The notes: generated by a model from the letters alone, not told the origin. DNA of 7,316 nucleotides from Candidatus Pacearchaeota archaeon (GCA_016186375.1 JACPLS010000110.1:1-7316); one strand, 5' to 3'. Numbered from the stretch's first letter, positions 1 through 5,857 are shown. Program-made: numbers and translations.

Positions 1-1
1 T

Positions 2-112
2 ATATGCCCAAAATGTCATAATGAGATGGAATTTATCATGTATTGCAAGAAACCTCCACCAATTGATAAATCAAAAATAACTGTTTGGTTAGAAATGCAA
101 CGATTGTCTTAG
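2..112 (+). CDS. Possible 3' end of an unidentified protein with a CPKC motif
   Basis: This is an open frame of 36 codons entering from the left edge and ending at TAG. It reads with a CPKC pair near its visible start, a third cysteine about ten codons later, then a proline run (KKPPPID) and a WLEMQRLS ending. A CxxC knuckle suggests half of a zinc ribbon, but the rest of the protein lies outside the window. In AT-rich DNA an open stretch this short can arise by chance, so support is weak. Alternatively this interval may be damaged coding sequence belonging to the following IMP dehydrogenase gene: its N-terminal barrel segment should lie here, but the expected MDTVT-type motif is not present in any frame. 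No function is assigned. Confidence 0.3.
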   Translation: MCPKCHNEMEFIMYCKKPPPIDKSKITVWLEMQRLS

Positions 113-182
113 CGGAGCTGCCCGAAGGGCATTAACTTGTAGAAGTCTAAGTATTGAAGAACAAGTATTTAATGTTACAAGA
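93..182 (+). other. In-frame IMPDH-like extension upstream of the guaB start
   Basis: The guaB frame stays open upstream of its GTG at 183, back to a TAG at 90-92, with no ATG, GTG or TTG in between. From 141 the frame reads RSLSIEEQVFNVTRV. This matches the IMPDH segment just before the CBS insert (E. coli KNMSIERQAEEVRRV, from memory) in sequence and position. Upstream of 141 the same frame no longer resembles IMPDH. A neighbouring frame reads IVLAEL at 103-120, which resembles the helix preceding the GGIG turn and lies one nucleotide short of the right spacing. The coding sequence therefore looks shifted or disrupted around 120-140. A lost base, pseudogene decay or an assembly error could each explain it. 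Confidence 0.65.
119..131. repeat. Short perfect hairpin TGCCC-GAA-GGGCA
   Basis: A 5-bp perfect stem with a GAA triloop, GC-rich in an otherwise AT-rich stretch, sits where the IMPDH reading frame breaks down. It is not followed by a T-tract, so it does not look like an intrinsic terminator. Such compact GC hairpins are plausible sites of sequencing or polymerase slippage, which is relevant to the apparent frameshift nearby. A biological role cannot be shown. Confidence 0.5.
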
Positions 183-1415
183 GTGAAAAATAATTTAAAT
201 GGATTGATAGAGAAACCAATTTTTGTTTCTGAGGACGAGAGGGTTAATGATGTGCTGAAAAAAAGGGAAGAGAAAGGTTATCAATTTCACAGTTTTCCAG
301 TATTAGATAGGCAAGGGAAACTTGTTGGAATAGTAACAGAAGATGATTTTGATTTTTGTGATAATGGTTCATTGTACATAAGAGATATTATGTCACGAGA
401 ATTAGTAACCGCAGAAGAAAATACTACAATTGATGAGGCTTACGAGATAATGATAAGAAAAAAGAAAAAAGTTATTCCATTACTCAATATACAAGGAGAA
501 ATAAAAGGAATGTATGTTCATAGTGATGTAAAGAGAATTAAGACAAATAGCGCGGAGATGTATAATGTCGATCAAAAAGGTCGATTAAGGGTTGCGGCTG
601 CTATAGGAGTTGGAAAAGAAGCATTGGAAAGGGCGGAGAGATTAATAAAAAGAAATGTTGATGTTCTAGTCATTGATACCGCACATGCCGATTCGGATAT
701 GGTTTTTAATACATTGAGAGATTTAAAGAGAAATTATACTGATGTGGACGTTGTTGTTGGAAATATTTCGATTGGTGATTCCGCAAAAAGATTTTTAGAT
801 GCAGGAGTAGATGGGATTAAGGTTGGACAAGGACCAGGATCTATTTGCACAACAAGAGTTATAGCAGGTATAGGGAGACCGCAGGTTTCTGCCGTTTATG
901 ATTGCGCAAGGAGTATTAGCGATGATATTCCTCTTTGTGCTGATGGCGGATTTAGAAACTCAGGCGATATACCTATTGCTATAGCAGCGGGCGCACAGAG
1001 TGTAATGCTTGGAAATATGTTGGCTGGTACAGATGAGGCACCTGGAGATTTGGTATTTCGAGATGGTAGGCACTGGAAAGAATATCGGGGAATGGGTTCA
1101 ATTGGAGCCATGGAAAATAGCAAGGGTTCTAGGGAGAGATATTTGCAAACTGAACTGGGAAAAAATAAACTTATTGCTGAAGGTATTGAAGGTATTGTTC
1201 CTTACAAGGGTAAATTGAAAGATGTTGTTTTTCAATATGTTGGAGGTTTAAGGAGTGGAATGGGTTATGTGGGGGCGGCAGAAATAAAAGAGTTAAGAGA
1301 AAAAGGAGAATTTGATAGAATAACTGATGCGGGAAAAAAAGAATCGCATCCTCATGACGTTGTTATAACTAAAGATGCACCAAATTATGGAGGAGTTTTA
1401 GATGGGATTAGATGA
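183..1415 (+). CDS. guaB: IMP dehydrogenase, N-terminally incomplete as readable
   Basis: IMP dehydrogenase oxidises IMP to XMP with NAD+, the committed step to GMP, in the cytoplasm. Two CBS repeats lie at about residues 10-60 and 66-118. The catalytic barrel follows, with VIDTAHAD (Asp165, NAD site), the cysteine loop GPGSICTTR (nucleophile Cys222), phosphate-binding ADGGFRNSGD (Asp254), YRGMGSIGAM (from Tyr301), the flap Arg-Tyr dyad 319-320 and EGIEG at 333-337. The product is 410 residues against about 485-490 for the family. The missing part is the first barrel segment before the CBS insert, which supplies IMP contacts. GTG183 is the only start candidate downstream of the stop at 90, has no clear ribosome binding site, and family sequence continues upstream of it. 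The true gene is therefore broken or begins outside the window. Its 3' end overlaps purA by 14 nt. Family assignment is secure; the 5' end and activity are not. Confidence 0.92.
   Translation: MKNNLNGLIEKPIFVSEDERVNDVLKKREEKGYQFHSFPVLDRQGKLVGIVTEDDFDFCDNGSLYIRDIMSRELVTAEENTTIDEAYEIMIRKKKKVIPLLNIQGEIKGMYVHSDVKRIKTNSAEMYNVDQKGRLRVAAAIGVGKEALERAERLIKRNVDVLVIDTAHADSDMVFNTLRDLKRNYTDVDVVVGNISIGDSAKRFLDAGVDGIKVGQGPGSICTTRVIAGIGRPQVSAVYDCARSISDDIPLCADGGFRNSGDIPIAIAAGAQSVMLGNMLAGTDEAPGDLVFRDGRHWKEYRGMGSIGAMENSKGSRERYLQTELGKNKLIAEGIEGIVPYKGKLKDVVFQYVGGLRSGMGYVGAAEIKELREKGEFDRITDAGKKESHPHDVVITKDAPNYGGVLDGIR
1389..1395 (+). promoter_or_regulatory. Shine-Dalgarno site for purA inside guaB
   Basis: GGAGGAG lies six nucleotides before the purA ATG at 1402, within the last codons of guaB. 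It is the only strong ribosome binding site seen in the window. It fixes the purA start and points to translation from a shared mRNA. Confidence 0.85.
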
Positions 1416-2835
1416 TTTATTAAAAAATGTGCAAATAGCAGCGATTGTATGCAACCAATTGGGAGACACAGGAAAAGGTAAGTTTTCTTATTATTTTGCT
1501 TCTCATTGGGCAAATGTTACTGCTAGAGGGACAGGAGGAAATAATGCAGGGCATACAGTGATAGTCAATGGAAAAGAAAAGATATTTCATTTACTTCCAA
1601 CTGGAATTGTTAACGATTCTAAAGGACAAGTAACAATTATGGGTAATGGAATGGTGATAGATTTGGCAGCGTTATTGAATGAATTAAAAGAACTTGAACA
1701 AGAAGGAAAAAGTTATAATAATTTGATGATTAGCAAAGATGCACATGTAATAATGCCTTATCATGTTTTTTATGATAGAAAGAAAGATCAATCACAAAAA
1801 GCAGGAGGAATAGGCACAACAGGAAGAGGAATAGGGCCTGCTTATTCCGATAAAATAGCTCGAAGGGGTATTACTATTGGAGATTTATTTAATGTTGATG
1901 GATTAGCTAAAAAAGTTGATAGGTCATTAGAATATTATCCTGATAGTAAGAAAGATAGAGATGAAATTATAAGTAGTTTAACTTTACAAAGTAATAAAAT
2001 TAAACCATTTTTTCGAAATACTGTATCGGAAATGCATAGATTTGTAAGAGAAGGCAAGAAAATACTGTTAGAAGGTGCGCAAGGTTTGTTGTTAAGTATA
2101 GAACATGGAACATACCCATATGTTACTTCTTCTGATTGTTCTTTGAATGGAACAGCAAGCGGAGTTGGTCTCTCTGCAAAAATGATTGATTTACCCTTGG
2201 GTATAATTAAATTTCCTTTTATGACCAGAGTTGGAGCAGGAGCTTTTCCATCTGAATTAGGAGGAAATGCATCCGAGATTTATTGTGCTGAAGAGGGCCA
2301 TGGTAAATTGGATGAATTAAAGAAATATTGTATTCCTAGCGTTGTTGAAAATGGCAAGATAATTTATGATAAAAGACATAGAAAGATTATTAATATGATG
2401 AACTCCAGAGATGAATTTATTCAAGGAGTTGGGATAAGATTGGCTGCAGGAGAGTATGGAGCTACTACTGGGAGACCTAGGAGAGTTGGATGGATAGACG
2501 CTGTTGCAGCAAAATACGCTGTTGGAATTAATGGACCATTATTTGTTTTAACGAAGGTAGATGCAGTTGATAGTTTAGATGAATTCAAAGTTTGTTATGG
2601 TTATTCTAATAAAGAGGGTTTGCATCAGAATTTTTCTAAAGACGATGGTTTTTTAAGAACTGTTTCTCCTCAATATAATAATTATGGAGCTTATTTTGAT
2701 GTGAGTTCGATAAGAGATTATATAAAACTACCGCGAAGCCTTAAAGGCGCAATTTATGATTTTGAGAATTTCACCGGAGGAAGAGTAGTTATTGTTTCAG
2801 TAGGTGCAGATAGAGAGGAAACTATTGTTAGATGA
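1402..2835 (+). CDS. purA: Adenylosuccinate synthetase
   Basis: It condenses IMP with aspartate using GTP to give adenylosuccinate, the first step from IMP to AMP. Family motifs appear in order: GDTGKGK (21-27, Asp22 the likely catalytic base), NNAGHT (His51), GTTGRGIGPAY (138-148), EGAQG (224-228), HGTYPYVTSSD, TRVGAGAFPSE (275-285), GATTGRPRR (353-361), guanine-specificity LTKVD (383-387) and VGADREET near the C-terminus. The protein has 477 residues against about 430 for E. coli. The excess is mainly between FPSEL and GATTGR: 66 residues here, about 15 in E. coli. The segment holds CAEEGHGKLDELKKYC and a basic helix-like stretch. GDTGKGK replaces the near-universal GDEGKGK. The start is set by the GGAGGAG site. 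With guaB it forms an IMP branch-point pair. Confidence 0.97.
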   Translation: MGLDDLLKNVQIAAIVCNQLGDTGKGKFSYYFASHWANVTARGTGGNNAGHTVIVNGKEKIFHLLPTGIVNDSKGQVTIMGNGMVIDLAALLNELKELEQEGKSYNNLMISKDAHVIMPYHVFYDRKKDQSQKAGGIGTTGRGIGPAYSDKIARRGITIGDLFNVDGLAKKVDRSLEYYPDSKKDRDEIISSLTLQSNKIKPFFRNTVSEMHRFVREGKKILLEGAQGLLLSIEHGTYPYVTSSDCSLNGTASGVGLSAKMIDLPLGIIKFPFMTRVGAGAFPSELGGNASEIYCAEEGHGKLDELKKYCIPSVVENGKIIYDKRHRKIINMMNSRDEFIQGVGIRLAAGEYGATTGRPRRVGWIDAVAAKYAVGINGPLFVLTKVDAVDSLDEFKVCYGYSNKEGLHQNFSKDDGFLRTVSPQYNNYGAYFDVSSIRDYIKLPRSLKGAIYDFENFTGGRVVIVSVGADREETIVR

Positions 2836-2863
2836 ATTTATTTTTAATTTATTATAGACATCT

Positions 2864-2986
2864 ATGAATTACTCACATTATGACAATAGCCAAATTATTA
2901 CAACTTTAATCATAGGTATTTATAGTATTAATTTATCATCGGTATTCTGGTTAGAAGGCGCATTTTTTAATATTTTTTCTATATGA
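2864..2986 (+). CDS. Possible 40-residue hydrophobic peptide, weak candidate
   Basis: An ATG-to-TGA frame occupies most of the gap between purA and the convergent cyclophilin gene. The peptide has a polar start (MNYSHYDNSQ) and then a hydrophobic stretch with LIIGIY, VFWLEG and FFNIFSI, which could span a membrane. There is no Shine-Dalgarno site. An AT-rich patch (about 2836-2850) sits at a plausible distance for a leaderless promoter, but it doubles as the U-tract after purA. AT-rich DNA favours such hydrophobic frames by chance, so this is only a candidate. Confidence 0.15.
   Translation: MNYSHYDNSQIITTLIIGIYSINLSSVFWLEGAFFNIFSI
2963..2978 (+). terminator. Double T6 tract, candidate terminator for guaB-purA
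   Basis: Two runs of six T separated by AATA lie about 130 nt past the purA stop, with a further T-rich stretch immediately after the stop (about 2838-2852). Archaeal RNA polymerase terminates at U-rich tracts without needing a hairpin. The gene beyond is convergent, so transcription must end in this gap. Confidence 0.45.
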
Positions 2987-2995
2987 AAATTAACT

Positions 2996-3022
2996 AAAAA
3001 AGAGGTTTTATTAAAACACTCT
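2996..3022 (-). terminator. Hairpin plus T6 terminator after the cyclophilin gene
   Basis: On the minus strand the arms AGAG and GTTTT (3022-3013, with one bulged T) pair with AAAAC and CTCT (3009-3001) around an AAT loop. T6 (3001-2996) overlaps the last stem base. The 9-bp stem begins within the TAG stop codon of the cyclophilin gene. The placement and the T-run make this a good intrinsic-style terminator for the minus-strand genes. Confidence 0.65.
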
Positions 3023-3572
3023 ATAATATATTGGCTTTAATTATCTTAATTTCTTCATTCGGGCGGTCACTGTCGTCGGTTTTAACTTTACTAATTTTAT
3101 CTACAACATCCATACCATCTATAACTTTTCCAAATGCAGGATGCTTAGAATCTAGGAATGTATTGTCAACAAGATTTATGAAAAATTGGCTTCCTCCAGT
3201 ATTAGGTCCGGCATTTGCCATTGAAATTGTTCCTCTAAGATTGCTGTGACCTTTGAATTCGTCTTTTATATTGTATCCTGGCCCACCTGTTCCTGTTCCT
3301 GTTGGATCGCCTCCTTGAATCATAAATCCTTCGATAACTCTATGAAAGATTACATTATTATAAAAACCTTGTTGGACAAGTTTTTCAAAATTTCCTGTTG
3401 TAATAGGCATATCATCAAATAATTCAATCTTTATATTACCCATATTTGTTTGCAATAAGACAATTGATTTGTTATTCATGTTGTTTCTGAAAAGGAAAAT
3501 TCCAATAATTATAATAACTAAAATCATAAGGATTATTAAACTTTTCTTTTTGATTCTTATTTTATTATTCAT
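3021..3572 (-). CDS. Membrane-anchored cyclophilin-type peptidyl-prolyl isomerase
   Basis: It catalyses cis-trans isomerisation of Xaa-Pro bonds. The 183 residues start with a basic stretch (KIRIKKK) and a strongly hydrophobic segment at about 11-28 with no obvious signal peptidase site. The catalytic domain is therefore probably tethered to the outer face of the membrane. The domain carries FHRVIEGFMIQGGD (Arg78, Phe83, Met84, Gln86, matching CypA Arg55, Phe60, Met61, Gln63), SMANAGPNTGGSQFFI (118-132) and FLDSKHPAFGKV (His144). The CypA Trp121 position is Phe139, common in prokaryotic cyclophilins and linked to weaker cyclosporin binding. The start lies inside the end of msrA (ATGAATAA, 8-nt overlap) without a Shine-Dalgarno site, suggesting translation by reinitiation. 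A hairpin terminator follows directly. Confidence 0.95.
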   Translation of the reverse strand: MNNKIRIKKKSLIILMILVIIIIGIFLFRNNMNNKSIVLLQTNMGNIKIELFDDMPITTGNFEKLVQQGFYNNVIFHRVIEGFMIQGGDPTGTGTGGPGYNIKDEFKGHSNLRGTISMANAGPNTGGSQFFINLVDNTFLDSKHPAFGKVIDGMDVVDKISKVKTDDSDRPNEEIKIIKANIL

Positions 3573-4065
3573 ATTTTATATGGCAAGAGATATTATGTGT
3601 TTTATAATATTTTTGGTGATATTCCTCTGCTGGGTAAAAATCTTTTGCATGATAGATTTCAGTAACTATTGGTTTATTTCCTAATTTTTTCTGAAATTTC
3701 TCTTTTAAAGATATAGCAGATTTCTTCTGATTTTCATTGTGATAAAAGATTGCTGAACGGTATTGTGAGCCAATATCATGGCCTTGGCGATCAATTGTTG
3801 TGGGATCATGATTCATCCAGAATAATTCCAATAATTTTTCATACCTGACTTTTTTTGGGTCAAATAAAATTTCAATTGCTTCTGCATGGCCTGTTGAATC
3901 ATTGCAGACACTTTTGTATGTAGGATTAATTGTGTGGCCGCCAGTATAGCCAACTGTTGTCTCTAATACTCCTTCAATTGAGTCAAAAATAGCTTGTCCT
4001 CCCCAAAAGCAACCCATTGCAAAGGTTGCTTTTTCATATTTAACATTATTGTTTTTTAGTGCCAT
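3565..4065 (-). CDS. msrA: Peptide methionine-(S)-S-oxide reductase MsrA
   Basis: It reduces the S-epimer of methionine sulfoxide in proteins and free methionine, repairing oxidative damage. The 166-residue protein has the signature GCFWGG with nucleophile Cys19, then GYTGG (39-43), STGHAEA (His60, Glu62), HDPTT (86-90), QGHDIGSQYRSAIFY (94-108) and the C-terminal YPAEEYHQKYY (144-154). Cys161 sits where many MsrA proteins have the GYC resolving cysteine, so a disulfide recycled by thioredoxin is likely. No signal peptide is present, so the enzyme is cytoplasmic. It lies 65 nt downstream of the 511-residue gene with no T-tract between them, and overlaps the cyclophilin start by 8 nt. No Shine-Dalgarno site precedes its ATG. 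No MsrB partner is in the window. Confidence 0.97.
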   Translation of the reverse strand: MALKNNNVKYEKATFAMGCFWGGQAIFDSIEGVLETTVGYTGGHTINPTYKSVCNDSTGHAEAIEILFDPKKVRYEKLLELFWMNHDPTTIDRQGHDIGSQYRSAIFYHNENQKKSAISLKEKFQKKLGNKPIVTEIYHAKDFYPAEEYHQKYYKTHNISCHIKYE

Positions 4066-4130
4066 TTTTTAATATGGGTCTTAGGTTTTTGAGTTTTTCT
4101 TTCTTTATGTAATGTAATAAATTTGTTTTT

Positions 4131-5666
4131 TTATCCTGAAAAGGCAGGCATGTTGTGAACGCGTTTATAAAGATTGTAGAATTTTCTGCATTCTTCTCTA
4201 GCCTTGATAATAGAGCGAGAGCGGACGACTTTCTCATAGTTTGAATCTGGGGGAATTGATTTGTTATTGTCGTCCTTTTTTCCTTCCGGGTTTGATTTGA
4301 AAAATGAAAAAAGAGCGGAAAAAGGATTTGTATCTTCATCGTTTTCCTTCTTTTTCTCTTCTTCCTTTTTTTCTTTATCATTTATATACTCATCAATTTC
4401 TTCCTGCAATTGATCAAGGCTTTCTGTTGTTGTTCCTTCTATTAGTTTTAGGGCATCTCCAATATCATCTCTTTCAATTTCTTCTTTTAATATCTTGATT
4501 TCTTTGTCGTTTAAAGCATAGCTGGTGAATACAGCTTCTAATTTTCCTCTGAAGCCATAACCCTGGCCAGCCCTTTCAGGTACGCTTCTAAATTTTAATT
4601 CAACGATAATAATTGGAGAATAGAGGCGGATTTTCTTTTTTGCTTCTAAGTCATTGAACATTACCGGAAGATCCCCCTTTTTAACATCATCATTTGATTT
4701 ATATTCTGATTCTCCTAGAAGAATTAATTCAAAGAGAGCAGTGTTAAAAGAAGTGACAAGAGCAGCTGTTGGGGTTGCGTTTTGTTCTAAAGAGCGGGCA
4801 GCCCTTAAATATGGTTTTGCCCAGCGAGCATAGAGCTTAGCAGCACTAACTTGACTTTTTAGATAAAGCTTTTCAACTTCATATCTTTTTGATAATTCTT
4901 TTTCTGAAAGATCAAGCCAACTAAAAAATTCGCTGACTCTCTGCTCTAAGATTCTTTTCACTCTTTCATTAAGGTCAACTTTTTCCATATCTTTCGGAGT
5001 ATTAACTGACATAAATGCGTCAATAATTGTTACATAATTTAACTGCTGAACAAGACCTTTAAGAGAGGTTGTACTTCTTTTTACATCTACGGTATCCATC
5101 CAGATTTGTTTTAAGGAGTAGAGGGCTGCATTTCTCTCTCCTGGACTATTTGATTTTAATTTAATATATAAATCAAGACGCAACTTAAATTCTTTTAAAT
5201 CATAGAGAATATTTATCACTGATTTAACTACCTGATTCGCGCTTCCTAAAATTTTCATTGCTTCTTCCTGCATCCTTGTGGCTTTAGCTCCCATTTCTGA
5301 AAAGAGACCTGATCCTGGAGAAGCTATAAAATTATCGACTAATTTAAAGACATTTTTCATGTCTTCATATTCTTTTTTTAAGTTGTCTAGGATCCAAAAA
5401 TATACTGGCTCAAGATTTTCTCCAGAAGAGTCATATTCAAGTGAGTGTTGTTCAATAGGGTTTTTTATGCCTTCTAGGTCAAAAGCGCTTTTTCTGTTTG
5501 CAATGTCGAAATCCATGTGTTTGCTTTCAACTGGTTTTGCTTTTTCTGCTGCTTTTAGGTAATCTGGTTTTTCTTTTATCAATTTTTTCACTTCATTTCT
5601 TGCAGATGGATCACAGAATATATCAGGGTTTATTGCAGCAATTAGATTGTGGATATTTACAGCCAT
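4131..5666 (-). CDS. Conserved-looking helical protein of unknown function (511 aa)
   Basis: I do not recognise this family. The protein is soluble-looking, with no signal peptide or membrane span. Residues 85-290 are rich in amphipathic helix-like sequence (YFWILDNLKKEYEDMKNVF; LYSLKQIWMDTVD; SKRYEVEKLYLKSQ). A short beta-like patch with RLYSPIIIVELKFRSVPE lies at about 347-364, then a Gly-rich GQGYGFRG (367-374). Next come two helix-like stretches (LNDKEIKILKEEIERDD; TTESLDQLQEEIDEYI), a Lys/Glu-rich linker (429-445), a hydrophobic NPFSALFSFF (447-456), a polar loop, and a basic C-terminal helix ending NMPAFSG. The single CDP at 18-20 is not metal-binding evidence. The start ATG follows an A-rich leader and a TATA-like element. 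It could be structural or scaffolding, but that is a guess. It may be cotranscribed with msrA and the cyclophilin gene. Confidence 0.88.
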   Translation of the reverse strand: MAVNIHNLIAAINPDIFCDPSARNEVKKLIKEKPDYLKAAEKAKPVESKHMDFDIANRKSAFDLEGIKNPIEQHSLEYDSSGENLEPVYFWILDNLKKEYEDMKNVFKLVDNFIASPGSGLFSEMGAKATRMQEEAMKILGSANQVVKSVINILYDLKEFKLRLDLYIKLKSNSPGERNAALYSLKQIWMDTVDVKRSTTSLKGLVQQLNYVTIIDAFMSVNTPKDMEKVDLNERVKRILEQRVSEFFSWLDLSEKELSKRYEVEKLYLKSQVSAAKLYARWAKPYLRAARSLEQNATPTAALVTSFNTALFELILLGESEYKSNDDVKKGDLPVMFNDLEAKKKIRLYSPIIIVELKFRSVPERAGQGYGFRGKLEAVFTSYALNDKEIKILKEEIERDDIGDALKLIEGTTTESLDQLQEEIDEYINDKEKKEEEKKKENDEDTNPFSALFSFFKSNPEGKKDDNNKSIPPDSNYEKVVRSRSIIKAREECRKFYNLYKRVHNMPAFSG

Positions 5667-5689
5667 TTTTTTTCTTTTTTTATCAGTTC

Positions 5690-5700
5690 CCTATTATAAT
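5690..5700 (-). promoter_or_regulatory. TATA-like element before the 511-residue gene
   Basis: The minus strand reads ATTATAATAGG, centred about 30 nt before the ATG at 5666, a spacing that would give a nearly leaderless transcript. A second candidate, CTTTTAAATAAA (5728-5717), lies further upstream and would give a leader of about 30 nt. Which one is used cannot be told from sequence. Confidence 0.45.
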
Positions 5701-5719
5701 GAATGAAGGAAACAGGTTT

Positions 5720-5748
5720 ATTTAAAAGTTGCTAACCATCTTTTAAAT
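5720..5748. repeat. 9-bp perfect inverted repeat in the 511-residue gene's promoter region
   Basis: ATTTAAAAG (5720-5728) and CTTTTAAAT (5740-5748) are exact reverse complements separated by 11 nt, so their centres are 20 nt apart, about two helical turns. That geometry suits a dimeric DNA-binding protein. One arm overlaps a possible TATA box, so binding there could repress; if the nearer TATA element is used, the site would lie upstream of the core promoter. The fused Lrp regulator encoded next door is an obvious candidate binder, but this is inference. Confidence 0.5.
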
Positions 5749-5776
5749 GCGGGAATTTGGAAAATCGGAGAAAATT

Positions 5777-5790
5777 TTTAAGAACTTAAA
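5777..5790. repeat. Small inverted repeat TTTAAG-AA-CTTAAA
   Basis: Six-base arms separated by two bases lie in the same spacer as the larger inverted repeat and the ATACTTTAAAGTAT palindrome. All three share a CTT(T)AAA-type core. In AT-rich DNA short arms like these arise readily, so the repeat alone is weak, but the clustering is notable. Confidence 0.35.
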
Positions 5791-5834
5791 TAATGTCAAA
5801 AACATTTTTGTAAATGGGAGGTAATTCAATTTGT

Positions 5835-5857
5835 AAAAAAATAATACTTTAAAGTAT
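5835..5857 (-). terminator. Palindrome plus T7, candidate terminator of the Lrp-like gene
   Basis: The 14-bp perfect palindrome ATACTTTAAAGTAT (5844-5857) is followed on the minus strand by TA and seven T residues (5841-5835). Two more minus-strand T-runs lie at 5870-5864 and 5901-5896, closer to the Lrp-like stop. Together they make termination between this gene and the 511-residue gene likely. The palindrome could equally be a protein-binding site. Confidence 0.45.

Noticed and set aside
896..1123. Minus-strand open frame within guaB
   Set aside because: Lies opposite conserved IMPDH catalytic motifs; its translation resembles no protein and has no promoter or ribosome binding site.
1179..1197. 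Direct repeat of GAAGGTATT in guaB
   Set aside because: Encodes the conserved EGIEGI motif, so it is explained by protein conservation.
1009..1218. Alternative plus-strand frame within guaB
   Set aside because: Out-of-frame reading of the conserved flap region, where the guaB frame is clearly coding.
2836..3020. tRNA, small RNA or riboswitch in the convergent gap
   Set aside because: No cloverleaf, T-loop consensus or C/D boxes were seen; the gap is explained by terminator tracts and at most a weak small frame.
3287..3303. Tandem CCTGTT-type repeat
   Set aside because: Encodes the Thr-Gly-rich loop typical of cyclophilins; three short units do not make a separate repeat element.
3469..3684. 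Plus-strand hydrophobic frame across the msrA/cyclophilin junction
   Set aside because: Runs opposite the membrane-segment codons of the cyclophilin and the conserved end of msrA; its hydrophobicity comes from A-rich codons on the other strand.
4046..4381. Minus-strand Lys/Arg-rich frame overlapping the end of the 511-residue gene and the start of msrA
   Set aside because: Its basic N-terminus is the shifted reading of the Lys/Glu linker codons, and it overlaps two better-supported genes.
5278..5725. Plus-strand open frames opposite the start of the 511-residue gene
   Set aside because: Composition follows from the reverse complement of a real gene; no start signals or family resemblance.
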